A stretch of DNA of 64,000 nt, taken from positions 401,995-465,994 of the forward strand of contig NW_025826215.1 of the NCBI RefSeq assembly GCF_002878395.1. The letters are read 5' to 3'. The position numbers were made by a program, and so were the translations under genes. This document shows positions 62,701 through 64,000 of the stretch, in pieces. This DNA comes from Capsicum annuum (lineage: Eukaryota > Streptophyta > Magnoliopsida > Solanales > Solanaceae). The stretch's first letter is position 1. Each line of letters opens with the position of its first letter. The notes below the pieces were generated by a model that ran no database searches, was not told where the DNA came from, and was given only the letters and a program-made list of their open reading frames with translations.

Positions 62701-63539
62701 CTACACCTTCTCAATCCGGTCAAGTTGTGGCTTTCCCAATCCGTCGGCAAGGTATATCTCTGGAAATACCATCTTTTGCGCATAACTCTTTAACGGTAAT
62801 TTGGGGATGTTTTGATAGTTTCACTAATTGTGGGGTTTTTATCTTTATGAGGAGAAGTACAACTTTGAAATTCAAAATGCATGTCCAAAGGCCAAACACA
62901 ATTTCAACTTCAAATCAACCTCACCTAAGTCAATGATTCAAAACATGGTTCAAGTTCATGTCCCATGCCTACTAAGTTCGATTCATATGAATTTGAAAAG
63001 TTAACACCAATATTCTAAGAGGGTGTTTGGGTTGGCTTTTTAAAAGTAGCTTATATGCTAAAAGCTAAAAGCCATAAAACTTTTGACTTATTTTTGTACC
63101 TTTTTAGCCAAAAAGTAAGTGCTTAAAAGCACGTTTTGTCTTTCCCAAACACTCCGAAAACTAAAAAAATGGTTTAAAAGTCAAAAGCAATTAAAATAAG
63201 CCAATCCAAACAACCTCTAAATGGTTGAGTATCATGCATACATAATTAAATCTGATCCATGTAATTTCTGCGTTTTCCATCATACTTTTTGATGTTAGGG
63301 TGATGTTTTTTCGTTTACTGAATGAGGATATGGAATATGCTCTTGTTCTTTATTCTTGATAAATCCTAATATTTAAAGCTCAGTTTCTCAGAGGCAGAGA
63401 AGCATGTTTTGTACAATACAAGTCTGCATGTAGTCAGAGCACGGTGGTTGGAGGATTCCTTTAAAGAGGACCAGAAGTTGCTTGAGGAGGATTATTGCCT
63501 AAAGCCTACCAATTTTCAACAGTCAATCTCTGAGAAGAG
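5418..63539 (+). CDS. LIG4: DNA ligase 4, NHEJ ligase, 26 exons (3' end beyond window)
   Basis: ATP-dependent DNA ligase IV seals double-strand breaks in nuclear non-homologous end joining, acting with XRCC4. Twenty-six exons join in phase with GT-AG introns and no stop, giving 933 codons. Residues 1-252 (exons 1-5) form the DNA-binding domain. The KFDGDR nucleotidyltransferase box lies in exon 6, with K263 (31610-31612) as the lysine expected to be adenylated. EGIVLKD (motif IV) and KWLKLKPDY (motif V) are in exon 13, followed by the OB fold through exon 19. BRCT 1 starts near residue 673 (exons 21-22, WIFDCC); BRCT 2 covers exons 24-26 (RWLEDSF). The match to plant LIG4 is collinear throughout. 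The ATG has A at -3 and G at +4, and is followed directly by the conserved N-terminus ([17 protein letters not shown]). Plant LIG4 is about 1,200 residues, so roughly the last fifth is outside. The gene is stretched to over 58 kb by transposons. Confidence 0.95.
5826..6115 (+). repeat. Copia 5' LTR
   Basis: A 290-bp LTR with TG...CA ends. It is about 26 bp shorter than the 3' LTR because the 3' copy has an extra stretch near GGTTCTGAACCAGTTC. The divergence between the two copies indicates an old insertion. Confidence 0.9.
6361..10180 (+). pseudogene. Copia gag-pol polyprotein, interrupted
   Basis: Gag begins [14 protein letters not shown] at 6361 and stops at about 6622; it resumes to a zinc-knuckle region (CAFCHEK) that is frameshifted near 7130, with its last Cys changed to Ser. 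Protease shows [13 protein letters not shown] near 7290. Integrase has HMRLGHAG...FCEYC, then DVWGP and RTDNEGEY. A stop and frameshift fall at about 8138, and a deletion near 8450-8470. Reverse transcriptase has YVDD at 9202-9213. RNase H ([13 protein letters not shown]) runs to [10 protein letters not shown] and a stop near 10180. At least six breaks make it non-functional. Confidence 0.9.
10295..10610 (+). repeat. Copia 3' LTR
   Basis: A 316-bp LTR, directly repeated with 5826-6115 and followed by the target duplication ATGAC. Confidence 0.9.
10616..11623 (+). other. Rest of LIG4 intron 1
   Basis: AT-rich intronic sequence with no reading frame, repeat terminus or RNA gene recognised. It ends with the acceptor GAATAG before exon 2. 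Confidence 0.6.
11624..11715 (+). CDS. LIG4: LIG4 exon 2
   Basis: A 92-nt exon between TAG|GTCCTC and AACAG|GTGATG. It encodes [17 protein letters not shown] and on to ASSEN plus two bases of an Arg codon. It is in phase with exon 1 across a 5.8-kb intron that holds the copia element. Confidence 0.93.
11792..12137. mobile_element. MITE-like inverted-repeat element
   Basis: The left end GTGTGTTTGGTAC (from 11792) and right end GTTACCAAACACT (to 12136) are inverted. The interior has the same TTTTTCATG and CCCC(A/T)CACC character as the element at 4295-5218, so it is probably a shorter relative. It sits in LIG4 intron 2. Confidence 0.5.
13030..13760. other. Organelle-derived insertion patch (in part plastid 16S)
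   Basis: This block is GC-richer than the intron around it, has motifs such as CGAGCGGAGC and a run of 18-19 C (13381-13399), and ends in a piece of plastid-type 16S rRNA. The rest has the texture of plant mitochondrial DNA but I cannot name a gene in it. Plant mitochondrial genomes often carry plastid fragments, so one mitochondrial insertion could explain all of it. Confidence 0.45.
13673..13747 (+). pseudogene. Plastid-type 16S rRNA fragment
   Basis: About 75 bp match the conserved region near 16S helices 41-43, including ATGGCCGGGACAAAGG, CGCGATCCCGCGAGGGTGAG and CCTCAGTTCGGATTGCA. A few substitutions are visible. It is a nuclear fossil of plastid or plastid-in-mitochondrion origin, not a working rRNA gene. 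Confidence 0.8.
13800..14518 (+). mobile_element. RTE-type LINE, 5'-truncated 3' end
   Basis: Translated pieces read [26 protein letters not shown] and [16 protein letters not shown], the C-terminal end of the RTE LINE polyprotein also seen on the minus strand at 17585-17977. Several stops are present. The 3' UTR contains AACAGCCTCTCTACC(T) and ends in the (TTG)-type tail GGTATGTTGTTG. Confidence 0.75.
14519..14794 (-). mobile_element. SMART: 276-bp LTR retrotransposon
   Basis: Right LTR 14716-14794 (79 bp) begins TGTTGAAG and ends CTCAACA; left LTR about 14519-14603 ends the same way. GCTTTGATACCA (14704-14715) abuts the right LTR and is the minus-strand primer site TGGTATCAAAGC. The internal part is about 112 bp and non-coding. 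This size fits the SMART class of tiny plant LTR elements. It sits directly on the tail of the RTE LINE. Confidence 0.7.
14896..15020 (-). mobile_element. RTE LINE 3'-end insertion, 125 bp
   Basis: Contains the minus-strand tail (CAA)n and the conserved CCCAGTATATTCCCAC...GGTCT(G)GGGAGGGTAGAGTG region. It is flanked by a perfect 16-bp target duplication TAGTGCAATACTATAT (14880-14895 and 15021-15036). Severe 5' truncation is typical of LINE insertion. Confidence 0.85.
15440..15796 (-). other. Unrecognised minus-strand ORF, 118 codons
   Basis: An open frame (starting [20 protein letters not shown]) lies antisense in LIG4 intron 2. It can be extended upstream to about 15825 before a stop. Composition is protein-like (mixed polar and aromatic residues, few Lys or Asn runs), unlike the nearby AT-rich shadow frames. 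I do not recognise the family. It could be a captured exon of another gene or chance. Confidence 0.3.
15888..16195 (+). CDS. LIG4: LIG4 exons 3 and 4
   Basis: Exon 3 is 15888-15973 ([20 protein letters not shown]...) and exon 4 is 16059-16195 ([20 protein letters not shown]...KRQ). They are separated by an 85-bp intron with GT-AG ends. Exon 4 ends in phase 0 at CGCCAG|GTTTGC. Both belong to the DNA-binding domain. Confidence 0.93.
17326..19670 (-). mobile_element. RTE-type LINE, 2.3 kb, minus strand
   Basis: Minus-strand copy with its (TTG)n tail at the left (17327-17344 reads as CAA repeats). It is flanked by a 17-bp target duplication, GTTATATATAAAATTTA (17309-17325) against GTTATATATAAAGTTTA (19671-19687), one mismatch. 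It is nested in the element 16509-20463. It is the longest of six RTE copies in this window. Confidence 0.85.
17585..19670 (-). pseudogene. RTE LINE reverse transcriptase, broken
   Basis: From the 5' side of the protein: [17 protein letters not shown] and [20 protein letters not shown] (18515-18865) are reverse-transcriptase fingers and palm. [18 protein letters not shown] follows near 18400. 18105-18353 and 17585-17977 ([20 protein letters not shown]) give the C-terminal part. The (F/Y)ADD catalytic box expected near 18355 is missing: the frame jumps from TRNIQCE to GLIDESRQG, as if about 30 nt were lost. Other frameshifts separate the blocks. No endonuclease domain was recognised. Confidence 0.8.
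20978..22384. mobile_element. Mutator-like TIR element with G-rich core
   Basis: Long inverted ends of about 100 bp start GGCAAAATGA(T/C)CTTCT and contain GACCCCTGTACTATGT. A perfect 9-bp target duplication TTAAAATTA (20969-20977, 22385-22393) points to the Mutator superfamily. There is no transposase. The centre has a strongly G-rich, C-poor stretch (21635-21845) followed by AAATTTTTAAAAATATTTTT repeats. Confidence 0.8.
22394..23304 (+). other. LIG4 intron 4 segment, no gene
   Basis: Intronic DNA. Part (22530-22800) loosely resembles 61110-61400 (TTTTCTTGG, GAGAGGAG, CAGTTTGTG), so it may be an old repeat. 23230-23275 is a diverged local copy of the site where the L1 element inserted. Confidence 0.5.
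23480..24946. mobile_element. hAT-like TIR element nested in the L1
   Basis: The left end GGGGGTGGGCATA (about 23480) and right end CGCCCACCCCT (to 24946) are inverted. Subterminal CGGTTTGGTT and AAACCGAA repeats run inward from both ends. Flanks AGACGGGG (23472-23479) and AGGTGGGG (24947-24954) match at 6 of 8 positions, a plausible decayed 8-bp hAT duplication. The interior is AT-rich and non-coding, with a short (AC)n run near 23715. Confidence 0.65.
25083..25362 (+). repeat. Two-copy tandem repeat, about 130 bp
   Basis: 25107-25235 and 25237-25362 are nearly identical (GCAGAGATGTCTCCACCTAC ... GGGTCAACTAGATCTATC). They lie in the 5' part of the L1. An open frame spans both copies but is not convincing as a gene. 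Confidence 0.8.
25560..26776 (+). pseudogene. L1 ORF1 (nucleic-acid-binding, DUF4283-like), broken
   Basis: Fragments such as [30 protein letters not shown] and GLPLHMWF, then IGDECGGW, are the usual ORF1 signature of plant L1 LINEs. They fall in different frames, with stops near 25765 and 25873. The block 26309-26776 (155 codons, [18 protein letters not shown]...) is probably the variable C-terminal part. ORF1 proteins bind element RNA. Confidence 0.6.
26954..30360 (+). pseudogene. L1 ORF2 endonuclease and reverse transcriptase, broken
   Basis: Starts [20 protein letters not shown] at 26954, the apurinic-type endonuclease N-terminus, and frameshifts at about 27040 to [13 protein letters not shown]. 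The endonuclease continues with [10 protein letters not shown] near 27630. Reverse transcriptase shows [14 protein letters not shown] near 28480, [19 protein letters not shown] near 28795 and an intact [10 protein letters not shown] with YADD at 28936-28947. The zinc-binding C-terminus ([18 protein letters not shown]) is at 29985-30150. More than ten stops or frameshifts inactivate it. Confidence 0.85.
29826..31419 (+). repeat. Source copy of the upstream duplication
   Basis: This segment of intron 4 and the start of exon 5 is the partner of 1-1577. Differences are scattered single bases and a few short indels. Coordinates of the shared small LTR element, poly-A and splice acceptor all correspond. 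Confidence 0.9.
30931..31273 (-). mobile_element. Small LTR retrotransposon (SMART/TRIM type), intron 4 copy
   Basis: LTRs 30931-31051 and 31154-31273, minus-strand primer-site complement GGCTCTGATACCA at 31141-31153, and target duplication AGTAT at 30926-30930 and 31274-31278. Same structure as 1091-1432, so it inserted before the duplication took place. It ends about 120 bp before LIG4 exon 5. Confidence 0.8.
31394..33635 (+). CDS. LIG4: LIG4 exons 5-11, nucleotidyltransferase core
   Basis: Exon 5 is 31394-31468 ([16 protein letters not shown]...). Exon 6 is 31580-31671 and carries the [11 protein letters not shown] active-site box. Exon 7 is 32010-32081 ([14 protein letters not shown]...). 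Exon 8 is 32980-33059 ([11 protein letters not shown]..., motif III region). Exon 9 is 33219-33256 ([13 protein letters not shown]). Exon 10 is a 7-nt microexon, 33336-33342. Exon 11 is 33480-33635 ([15 protein letters not shown]... to HRLS). All junctions are GT-AG and all phases join. The first about 26 nt of exon 5 also occur upstream of the gene at 1552-1577. Confidence 0.93.
31816..31893 (-). mobile_element. RTE LINE 3'-end insertion, 78 bp
   Basis: Contains CAACAACAACATACCCAGTG and GTGGGGTCTGGGGAGGGTAG, the terminal bases of the RTE family. It is flanked by a 14-bp duplication TCAATGCTAGTACT (31802-31815) against TCAATGCTTGTACT (31894-31907). It lies inside the short LIG4 intron 6. Confidence 0.85.
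33336..33342 (+). CDS. LIG4: LIG4 exon 10, 7-nt microexon
   Basis: The seven bases TTGTGTT lie between acceptor GCTGCAG and donor GTATCC. They supply Leu, Cys and the first base of a Tyr codon, bridging exon 9 (...DSDRQ) to exon 11 (VAFDILY). Without them the conserved LCYVAFD stretch cannot be built and the frame would be lost. Confidence 0.85.
34030..36142 (-). mobile_element. Gypsy-like LTR element with most of pol deleted
   Basis: The minus-strand 5' LTR is about 35722-36142 (ends TGTCAG...CTGACA), followed by a degenerate primer site (TTGGTATTAGAGCC, 35709-35722). Gag (35108-35326), a retropepsin-like LVDSGA (near 34630) and a post-protease region (34120-34602) follow. The frame stops just where reverse transcriptase would begin (DHTISL near 34110). 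Sequence 34030-34075 resembles part of the LTR (35927-35960), so most of pol seems to have been deleted between them. Confidence 0.65.
34100..35330 (-). pseudogene. Gypsy-like gag and protease remnant
   Basis: Gag piece: [20 protein letters not shown] and [12 protein letters not shown]. Protease piece: [16 protein letters not shown], with the catalytic DSG. Downstream: [19 protein letters not shown], the usual IVLG-x-DW motif at the end of the gypsy protease. Frames are split by stops and shifts between the pieces. Confidence 0.7.
36143..36417 (+). mobile_element. Copia 3' end with LTR (TGTTAGAATATGAG family)
   Basis: The end of a copia pol frame ([20 protein letters not shown] then a stop) leads to a purine-rich tract (TTGAGGGGGAG) and an LTR at 36251-36417 (TGTTAGAATATGAG... 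TTTTCACA). The rest of the element is absent; the gypsy-like element abuts it on the left. Relatives lie at 41973, 52650 and 54885. Confidence 0.7.
36498..36620 (+). mobile_element. RTE LINE 3'-end insertion, 123 bp
   Basis: Plus-strand copy ending TTTGTTGTTGTTGTAC, with GCTGCCTCTCTACCTTC and CTAGACCCCACCTTTGGGAT. It is flanked by TGTACTACA at 36489-36497 and 36621-36629. Confidence 0.75.
36915..37023. mobile_element. Palindromic MITE, 109 bp
   Basis: Ends ATGTTG...CAACAT with inverted CTCTTCAAAA/TTTTGAAGAG, and a central stem CTCCAAAAATA/TATTTTTGGAG. The whole element can fold into one hairpin. It lies 120 bp before LIG4 exon 12. Confidence 0.75.
37144..37219 (+). CDS. LIG4: LIG4 exon 12
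   Basis: A 76-nt exon encoding [19 protein letters not shown]...ENR, bounded by TTAACAG|GGGAGC and AACAG|GTGTGC. It stands alone between a 3.5-kb and a 10.6-kb intron, both filled with transposons. Confidence 0.92.
38065..38253 (+). mobile_element. tRNA-derived SINE, Solanaceae type
   Basis: A pol III B-box-like GGTTCAAGCC is followed by TTGAAAACAACCTC, GTGGTCGGGTCC and CATAGCGGGAA, then a T-rich end. Flanks ATGAATTATTCATGC (38050-38064) and ATGAATTTTTCATGC (38254-38268) form a 15-bp target duplication with one mismatch. SINEs have no coding capacity and depend on a partner LINE. Confidence 0.8.
38269..39229 (+). other. LIG4 intron 12 segment, no gene
   Basis: AT-rich intronic DNA with no element ends, RNA gene or reading frame that I can support. 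Confidence 0.6.
39230..39903 (+). repeat. Two-copy direct repeat in LIG4 intron 12
   Basis: 39232-39330 resembles 39624-39725 (AATGAATGGATAATTTTTTAC), and 39447-39602 resembles 39738-39903 (GTAATGC(T/A)CTCTATCCATTT, TATTTATTAGGAGTTTG). The order is kept but an extra segment (about 39330-39446) lies in the first copy only. AT-rich and non-coding. Confidence 0.7.
40051..40336. mobile_element. Harbinger-like MITE, 286 bp
   Basis: Inverted ends carry TTTGGCCATGAAAAC (left) and CTCATGGCCAAACAGCTAC (right). TTA flanks both sides (40048-40050, 40337-40339). It is a short relative of the element at 16509-20463. Confidence 0.7.
40764..41164 (-). mobile_element. RTE LINE 3'-end insertion, 401 bp
   Basis: Minus-strand copy with (CAA)n at the left, collinear with 17326-17730 including the end of the coding region. 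It is flanked by a perfect 19-bp duplication TTGGGCATAGTAAATTCAA (40745-40763, 41165-41183). Confidence 0.9.
41973..42805 (+). mobile_element. Copia 5' end: LTR, primer site and gag fragment
   Basis: LTR 41973-42145 (TGTTAGAATATGAG...TTTCTCACA) is followed directly by primer site TGGTATCAGAGCC (42146-42158). Near 42660 a gag zinc knuckle reads [14 protein letters not shown] (C-x2-C-x4-H-x4-C); it is repeated at once with two Cys changed to Tyr ([15 protein letters not shown]). The rest of the element is missing. Confidence 0.7.
42806..43140. repeat. Repeat shared with 56680-56985
   Basis: Shares GGTGAAATTGA(A/G)GAAAA, TATGTTATTGCTTTT, CAATATTTTCTCCTCAAG, GTATCCAT and GGACACCTGCAC with 56680-56985 in the same order. 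A related copy at 56523-56985 has inverted-repeat ends, so this is probably a MITE-type element lacking its left end here. Confidence 0.55.
43421..44146 (-). repeat. 3' LTR of the gag-only element
   Basis: Directly repeated with 46461-47187. Its terminal CA has changed to GA (CTTGTATGA). Confidence 0.85.
44173..46000 (-). pseudogene. Gypsy-type gag polyprotein, frameshifted
   Basis: The N-terminal 45764-46000 frame starts [20 protein letters not shown] and has coiled-coil character. After a frameshift near 45840 the main gag frame (44977-45843) has [27 protein letters not shown] and [20 protein letters not shown], the retrotransposon gag fold. A zinc knuckle [14 protein letters not shown] lies at 44663-44705. 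The acidic C-terminal part is 44173-44598. Gag packages element RNA; enzymes would have to come from a partner element. Confidence 0.8.
46461..47187 (-). repeat. 5' LTR of the gag-only element
   Basis: 727 bp with perfect 9-bp inverted ends TGATACAAG and CTTGTATCA. On the minus strand it precedes the primer site and gag. Confidence 0.85.
47188..47829 (+). other. End of LIG4 intron 12, small ORF possible
   Basis: Intronic DNA. A short frame at 47295 ([18 protein letters not shown], about 39 codons in all) stands out for its GC and basic content, but nothing else supports a gene. Confidence 0.4.
47830..48489 (+). CDS. LIG4: LIG4 exons 13-15, motifs IV and V and OB fold start
   Basis: Exon 13 is 47830-47954 ([17 protein letters not shown]...KWLKLKPDY...VLII). 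Exon 14 is 48035-48069 ([12 protein letters not shown], a 35-nt exon). Exon 15 is 48431-48489 ([19 protein letters not shown]). EGIVLKD and the KWLKLKPDY box are the expected ligase motifs IV and V. Confidence 0.93.
48110..48372. mobile_element. MITE relic in LIG4 intron 14
   Basis: Opens GAGCTGTTTCTTTCCGTGG and closes CGAAATGCCTACTTAA with CAACTTT/TTTCAAG-type motifs, like the GTAGC(T/C)GTTTGGCC elements at 16509 and 40051. The ends are badly decayed. Confidence 0.35.
49163..49246 (+). CDS. LIG4: LIG4 exon 16
   Basis: An 84-nt exon encoding [20 protein letters not shown]...KPYF, within the OB-fold part of the catalytic core. Ends are TTTGCAG|GTTCAT and TTTCAG|GTAATA. The following 2.4-kb intron contains a minus-strand copia relic. 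Confidence 0.92.
49715..50675 (-). pseudogene. Copia reverse transcriptase and RNase H remnants
   Basis: The reverse-transcriptase piece retains the [11 protein letters not shown] motif but later residues are mutated ([10 protein letters not shown]). The RNase H end reads [14 protein letters not shown], then [20 protein letters not shown], followed after a frameshift by [11 protein letters not shown] near 49690. Most of the reverse-transcriptase palm, including the YVDD box, is missing. Confidence 0.7.
50784..51000 (+). pseudogene. Copia protease-like fragment, plus strand
   Basis: Reads [20 protein letters not shown], resembling a copia protease active site (DSGA changed to DSDA). It runs opposite to the surrounding copia relic, and a 30-bp tandem duplication (TGTGGACTCCGATGCT) sits at its start. 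Confidence 0.5.
51653..52578 (+). CDS. LIG4: LIG4 exons 17-20
   Basis: Exon 17 is 51653-51748 ([20 protein letters not shown]...). Exon 18 is 51838-51886 ([16 protein letters not shown]). Exon 19 is 52164-52251 ([20 protein letters not shown]..., end of the OB fold). Exon 20 is 52375-52578 ([18 protein letters not shown]... to MVF), the basic linker before BRCT 1 containing [11 protein letters not shown]. That linker could hold a nuclear localisation signal; this is inference. Confidence 0.93.
52648..52920 (+). mobile_element. Copia LTR scrap in LIG4 intron 20
   Basis: 52650-52690 matches the start of the TGTTAGAATATGAGTAGG LTR family, and TGGTATCAGAGC at 52713-52724 is a primer site. The following part (52740-52920) resembles the small LTR element family with GTGTTAAAG and GTCTCTTTATAAGG. 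Confidence 0.5.
53274..54380 (+). CDS. LIG4: LIG4 exons 21-25, BRCT 1 to BRCT 2
   Basis: Exon 21 is 53274-53399 ([20 protein letters not shown]...SESR). Exon 22 is 53532-53631 ([23 protein letters not shown]...), which closes BRCT 1. Exon 23 is 53738-53843 ([17 protein letters not shown]...). Exon 24 is 53978-54108 ([20 protein letters not shown]...). Exon 25 is 54216-54380 ([20 protein letters not shown]...). In other eukaryotes the stretch between the two BRCT repeats binds XRCC4. Confidence 0.92.
54885..56000 (+). mobile_element. Non-autonomous copia element with target duplication
   Basis: LTRs 54885-55053 and 55893-56000 (the second has an internal deletion) start TGT(T/C)AGAATATGA and end TTTCTCACA. 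Primer site TGGTATCAGAGCC lies at 55054-55066. Target duplication GTATA is perfect at 54880-54884 and 56001-56005. The 840-bp interior keeps only the leader and the last part of pol (about 55800-55885) with the purine tract TTGAGGGGAAA. Confidence 0.85.
56106..57062 (+). pseudogene. L1-type reverse transcriptase fragment split by a MITE
   Basis: Reads [20 protein letters not shown] and [20 protein letters not shown], with the catalytic box changed to YAND after a frameshift (about 56450). It then breaks at 56522 and resumes at 56990 with [20 protein letters not shown]. The gap is a separate insertion. Confidence 0.75.
56523..56985. mobile_element. MITE inserted in the L1 fragment
   Basis: Interrupts the reverse-transcriptase frame exactly. 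Ends CTCGGACTTTTCAC and GAGTCCGAGCAAC are inverted and TTA flanks both sides (56520-56522, 56986-56988). The right part matches 42806-43140. A short internal tandem (TTCTTTAAATTGAGATCA, twice) lies near 56910. Confidence 0.6.
57480..57800 (-). pseudogene. Copia RNase H remnant, minus strand
   Basis: The minus strand reads [18 protein letters not shown] and ERTKHRG, collinear with 49640-49990. Several stops are present. Confidence 0.6.
57880..58260 (+). pseudogene. Copia protease fragment, plus strand
   Basis: Reads [20 protein letters not shown], the copia protease region with DSGA changed to DSHA, then [17 protein letters not shown], the conserved stretch after it. One stop separates them. 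It runs opposite to the adjacent RNase H piece. Confidence 0.65.
58261..59558 (+). other. LIG4 intron 25 segment, no gene
   Basis: No reading frame or repeat end recognised. The frames at 58776-59054 and 59293-59685 have no family features. Confidence 0.5.
59559..59760 (+). repeat. Tandem repeat, three units of 80-100 bp
   Basis: Units start at 59559, 59640 and 59738 with ACTCAGAGGGGTA(A/T)TA, and share TTATCATAATCTTATCTATA and GATCTTGAATGTTGCTG. Confidence 0.75.
59887..61099 (-). mobile_element. TRIM-like LTR element with poly-G tracts
   Basis: The right LTR is 60690-61099 (TGTTGGATTC...TTCCTAACA); the left LTR ends at 60339 and begins about 59887, but its start is altered by G runs (59892-59909, 59939-59952). 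About 365 bp of the LTRs are nearly identical. A degenerate primer site GGCTCTAATATTA (60675-60687) precedes the right LTR, so the element is minus. The interior (350 bp) is non-coding. Flanks GGAGA and GGAGG match at 4 of 5. Confidence 0.65.
61105..62400 (+). other. LIG4 intron 25 segment, no gene
   Basis: Intronic DNA. 61110-61400 loosely resembles 22530-22800. Nothing else identified. Confidence 0.5.
62411..62900. mobile_element. MITE-like element, decayed
   Basis: The left GGTGTTTGGACATGC and right GCATGTCCAAAGGCCAAACAC are inverted, with CTTCAAATTTGAAG inside. The element boundaries are approximate. Confidence 0.5.
63019..63215. mobile_element. MITE, 197 bp
   Basis: Inverted ends GAGGGTGTTTGGGTTGGC and GCCAATCCAAACAACC, flanked by TCTAA (63014-63018, 63216-63220). 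The interior has inverted AAAAGC(T/A)-type motifs. It lies 170 bp before LIG4 exon 26. Confidence 0.7.
63384..63539 (+). CDS. LIG4: LIG4 exon 26, end of BRCT 2
   Basis: Encodes [40 protein letters not shown] and on to SEKR, after a 9-kb intron. The first T completes the Ser codon opened by exon 25. The donor is GAAGAG|GTGAGT. No further exon fits in the last 460 bases, so the variable C-terminal tail lies outside the window. Confidence 0.92.
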
Positions 63540-64000
63540 GTGAGTCGTGTGTTTCTTATGGATCAAGATGAGGAGTTTGTGTAGTATTCAGCATTGGAAT
63601 TACTTTCTTCATTGTCTCCCAAAATTTGCATACCAAGTAATGTTTTAAAATTTCCAACAAGATGTGTTGCGGGTGGTGGGTGATGTTGCTCTTACATGGA
63701 CGACCTGCAACAGCCATACTTTTGGGAAGCTCTTTTGGTTGCAATGCAAATTTATTACTCTATATATTTCAATTTATTTGTCTTACGTTCTTTTCTTGTC
63801 TCTTTCCTTTTTTTGGCAACTTAGTGATTTTGACTTTCTGCATGGCATGTGTAAGACCACAAGATTGAAGAACATTTTGGTACATTCTAATATTTTTAGT
63901 GTAAGACCACAAGATTCAAACATCTTCTTCACTTTCTTAAATGAATGTCAGGTGAAAACCAGACAAACAAATTGAAACAGAGGGGCACCTTTTACCTACT
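63540..64000 (+). other. Start of LIG4 intron 26
   Basis: Follows the GTGAGT donor. Contains a short direct repeat GTAAGACCACAAGATT (63851, 63901). No exon that continues the reading frame was found before the window ends. Confidence 0.6.

Noticed and set aside
62697..62936. 79-codon frame MATPSQSGQ...
   Set aside because: It runs into the inverted end of a MITE-like element and shows no domain.
63951..63985. Possible LIG4 exon 27 after ATGTCAG
   Set aside because: Both available acceptors give a stop within a few codons in the required phase.

Overview
The window is nuclear DNA of a flowering plant, most likely a Solanaceae species with a large genome (Nicotiana, Capsicum or Solanum type). 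That view rests on a SINE of the Solanaceae type, repeated 3' ends of an RTE-type LINE with a (TTG)n tail, a Ty1/copia element with a tRNA-iMet primer site, and many small inverted-repeat elements opening with GTTTGGCC or GTGTTTGG. The genus cannot be fixed from sequence alone.

The window holds one real host gene: DNA ligase 4 (LIG4), the ligase of non-homologous end joining, on the + strand. It begins at ATG 5418 and runs past the right edge. I traced 26 consecutive coding exons (2801 nt, 933 codons, all phases compatible, no stop) to 63539. They cover the DNA-binding, nucleotidyltransferase (KFDGDR box) and OB domains and both BRCT repeats. The last roughly 250 residues expected for a plant LIG4 lie beyond the window. 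One exon is only 7 nt long. The gene exceeds 58 kb because introns 1, 2, 4, 11, 12, 16 and 25 are filled with transposable elements; the other introns are about 80-900 bp.

Layout. 1-1577: a duplicated copy of the end of LIG4 intron 4, including the first about 26 nt of exon 5, now upstream of the gene. 1578-3972: a decayed minus-strand element with a caulimovirid-type movement protein and capsid-like region and a tRNA-Met primer site. 4295-5218: an inverted-repeat element just before the G-box and TATA promoter. Intron 1: a copia element with intact 5-bp target duplication, 42 bp after the donor. Intron 2: a MITE, an organelle-derived patch with a plastid 16S rRNA piece, RTE LINE 3' ends, a 276-bp SMART retrotransposon and an unknown minus-strand ORF. 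Intron 4 (15 kb): a Harbinger-like element split by an RTE LINE, a Mutator-like element with 9-bp target duplication, an L1-type LINE containing a hAT-like element, and the source copy of the duplication. Introns 5-10: small, with one 78-bp RTE fragment. Intron 11: a deleted gypsy-like element beside a copia 3' end, an RTE tail and a palindromic MITE. Intron 12 (10.6 kb): a SINE, MITE, RTE copy, a copia 5' end, and a 3.8-kb LTR element that keeps gag but no polymerase. Intron 16: a minus-strand copia relic. Intron 25 (9 kb): a non-autonomous copia element, an L1 reverse-transcriptase fragment split by a MITE, copia scraps on both strands, a TRIM-like element with poly-G tracts, and MITEs.

No new defence or metabolic system was found. 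The interest lies in the exploded LIG4 locus, the exon-carrying duplication beside a pararetrovirus-like relic, and insertions datable by their target-site duplications.
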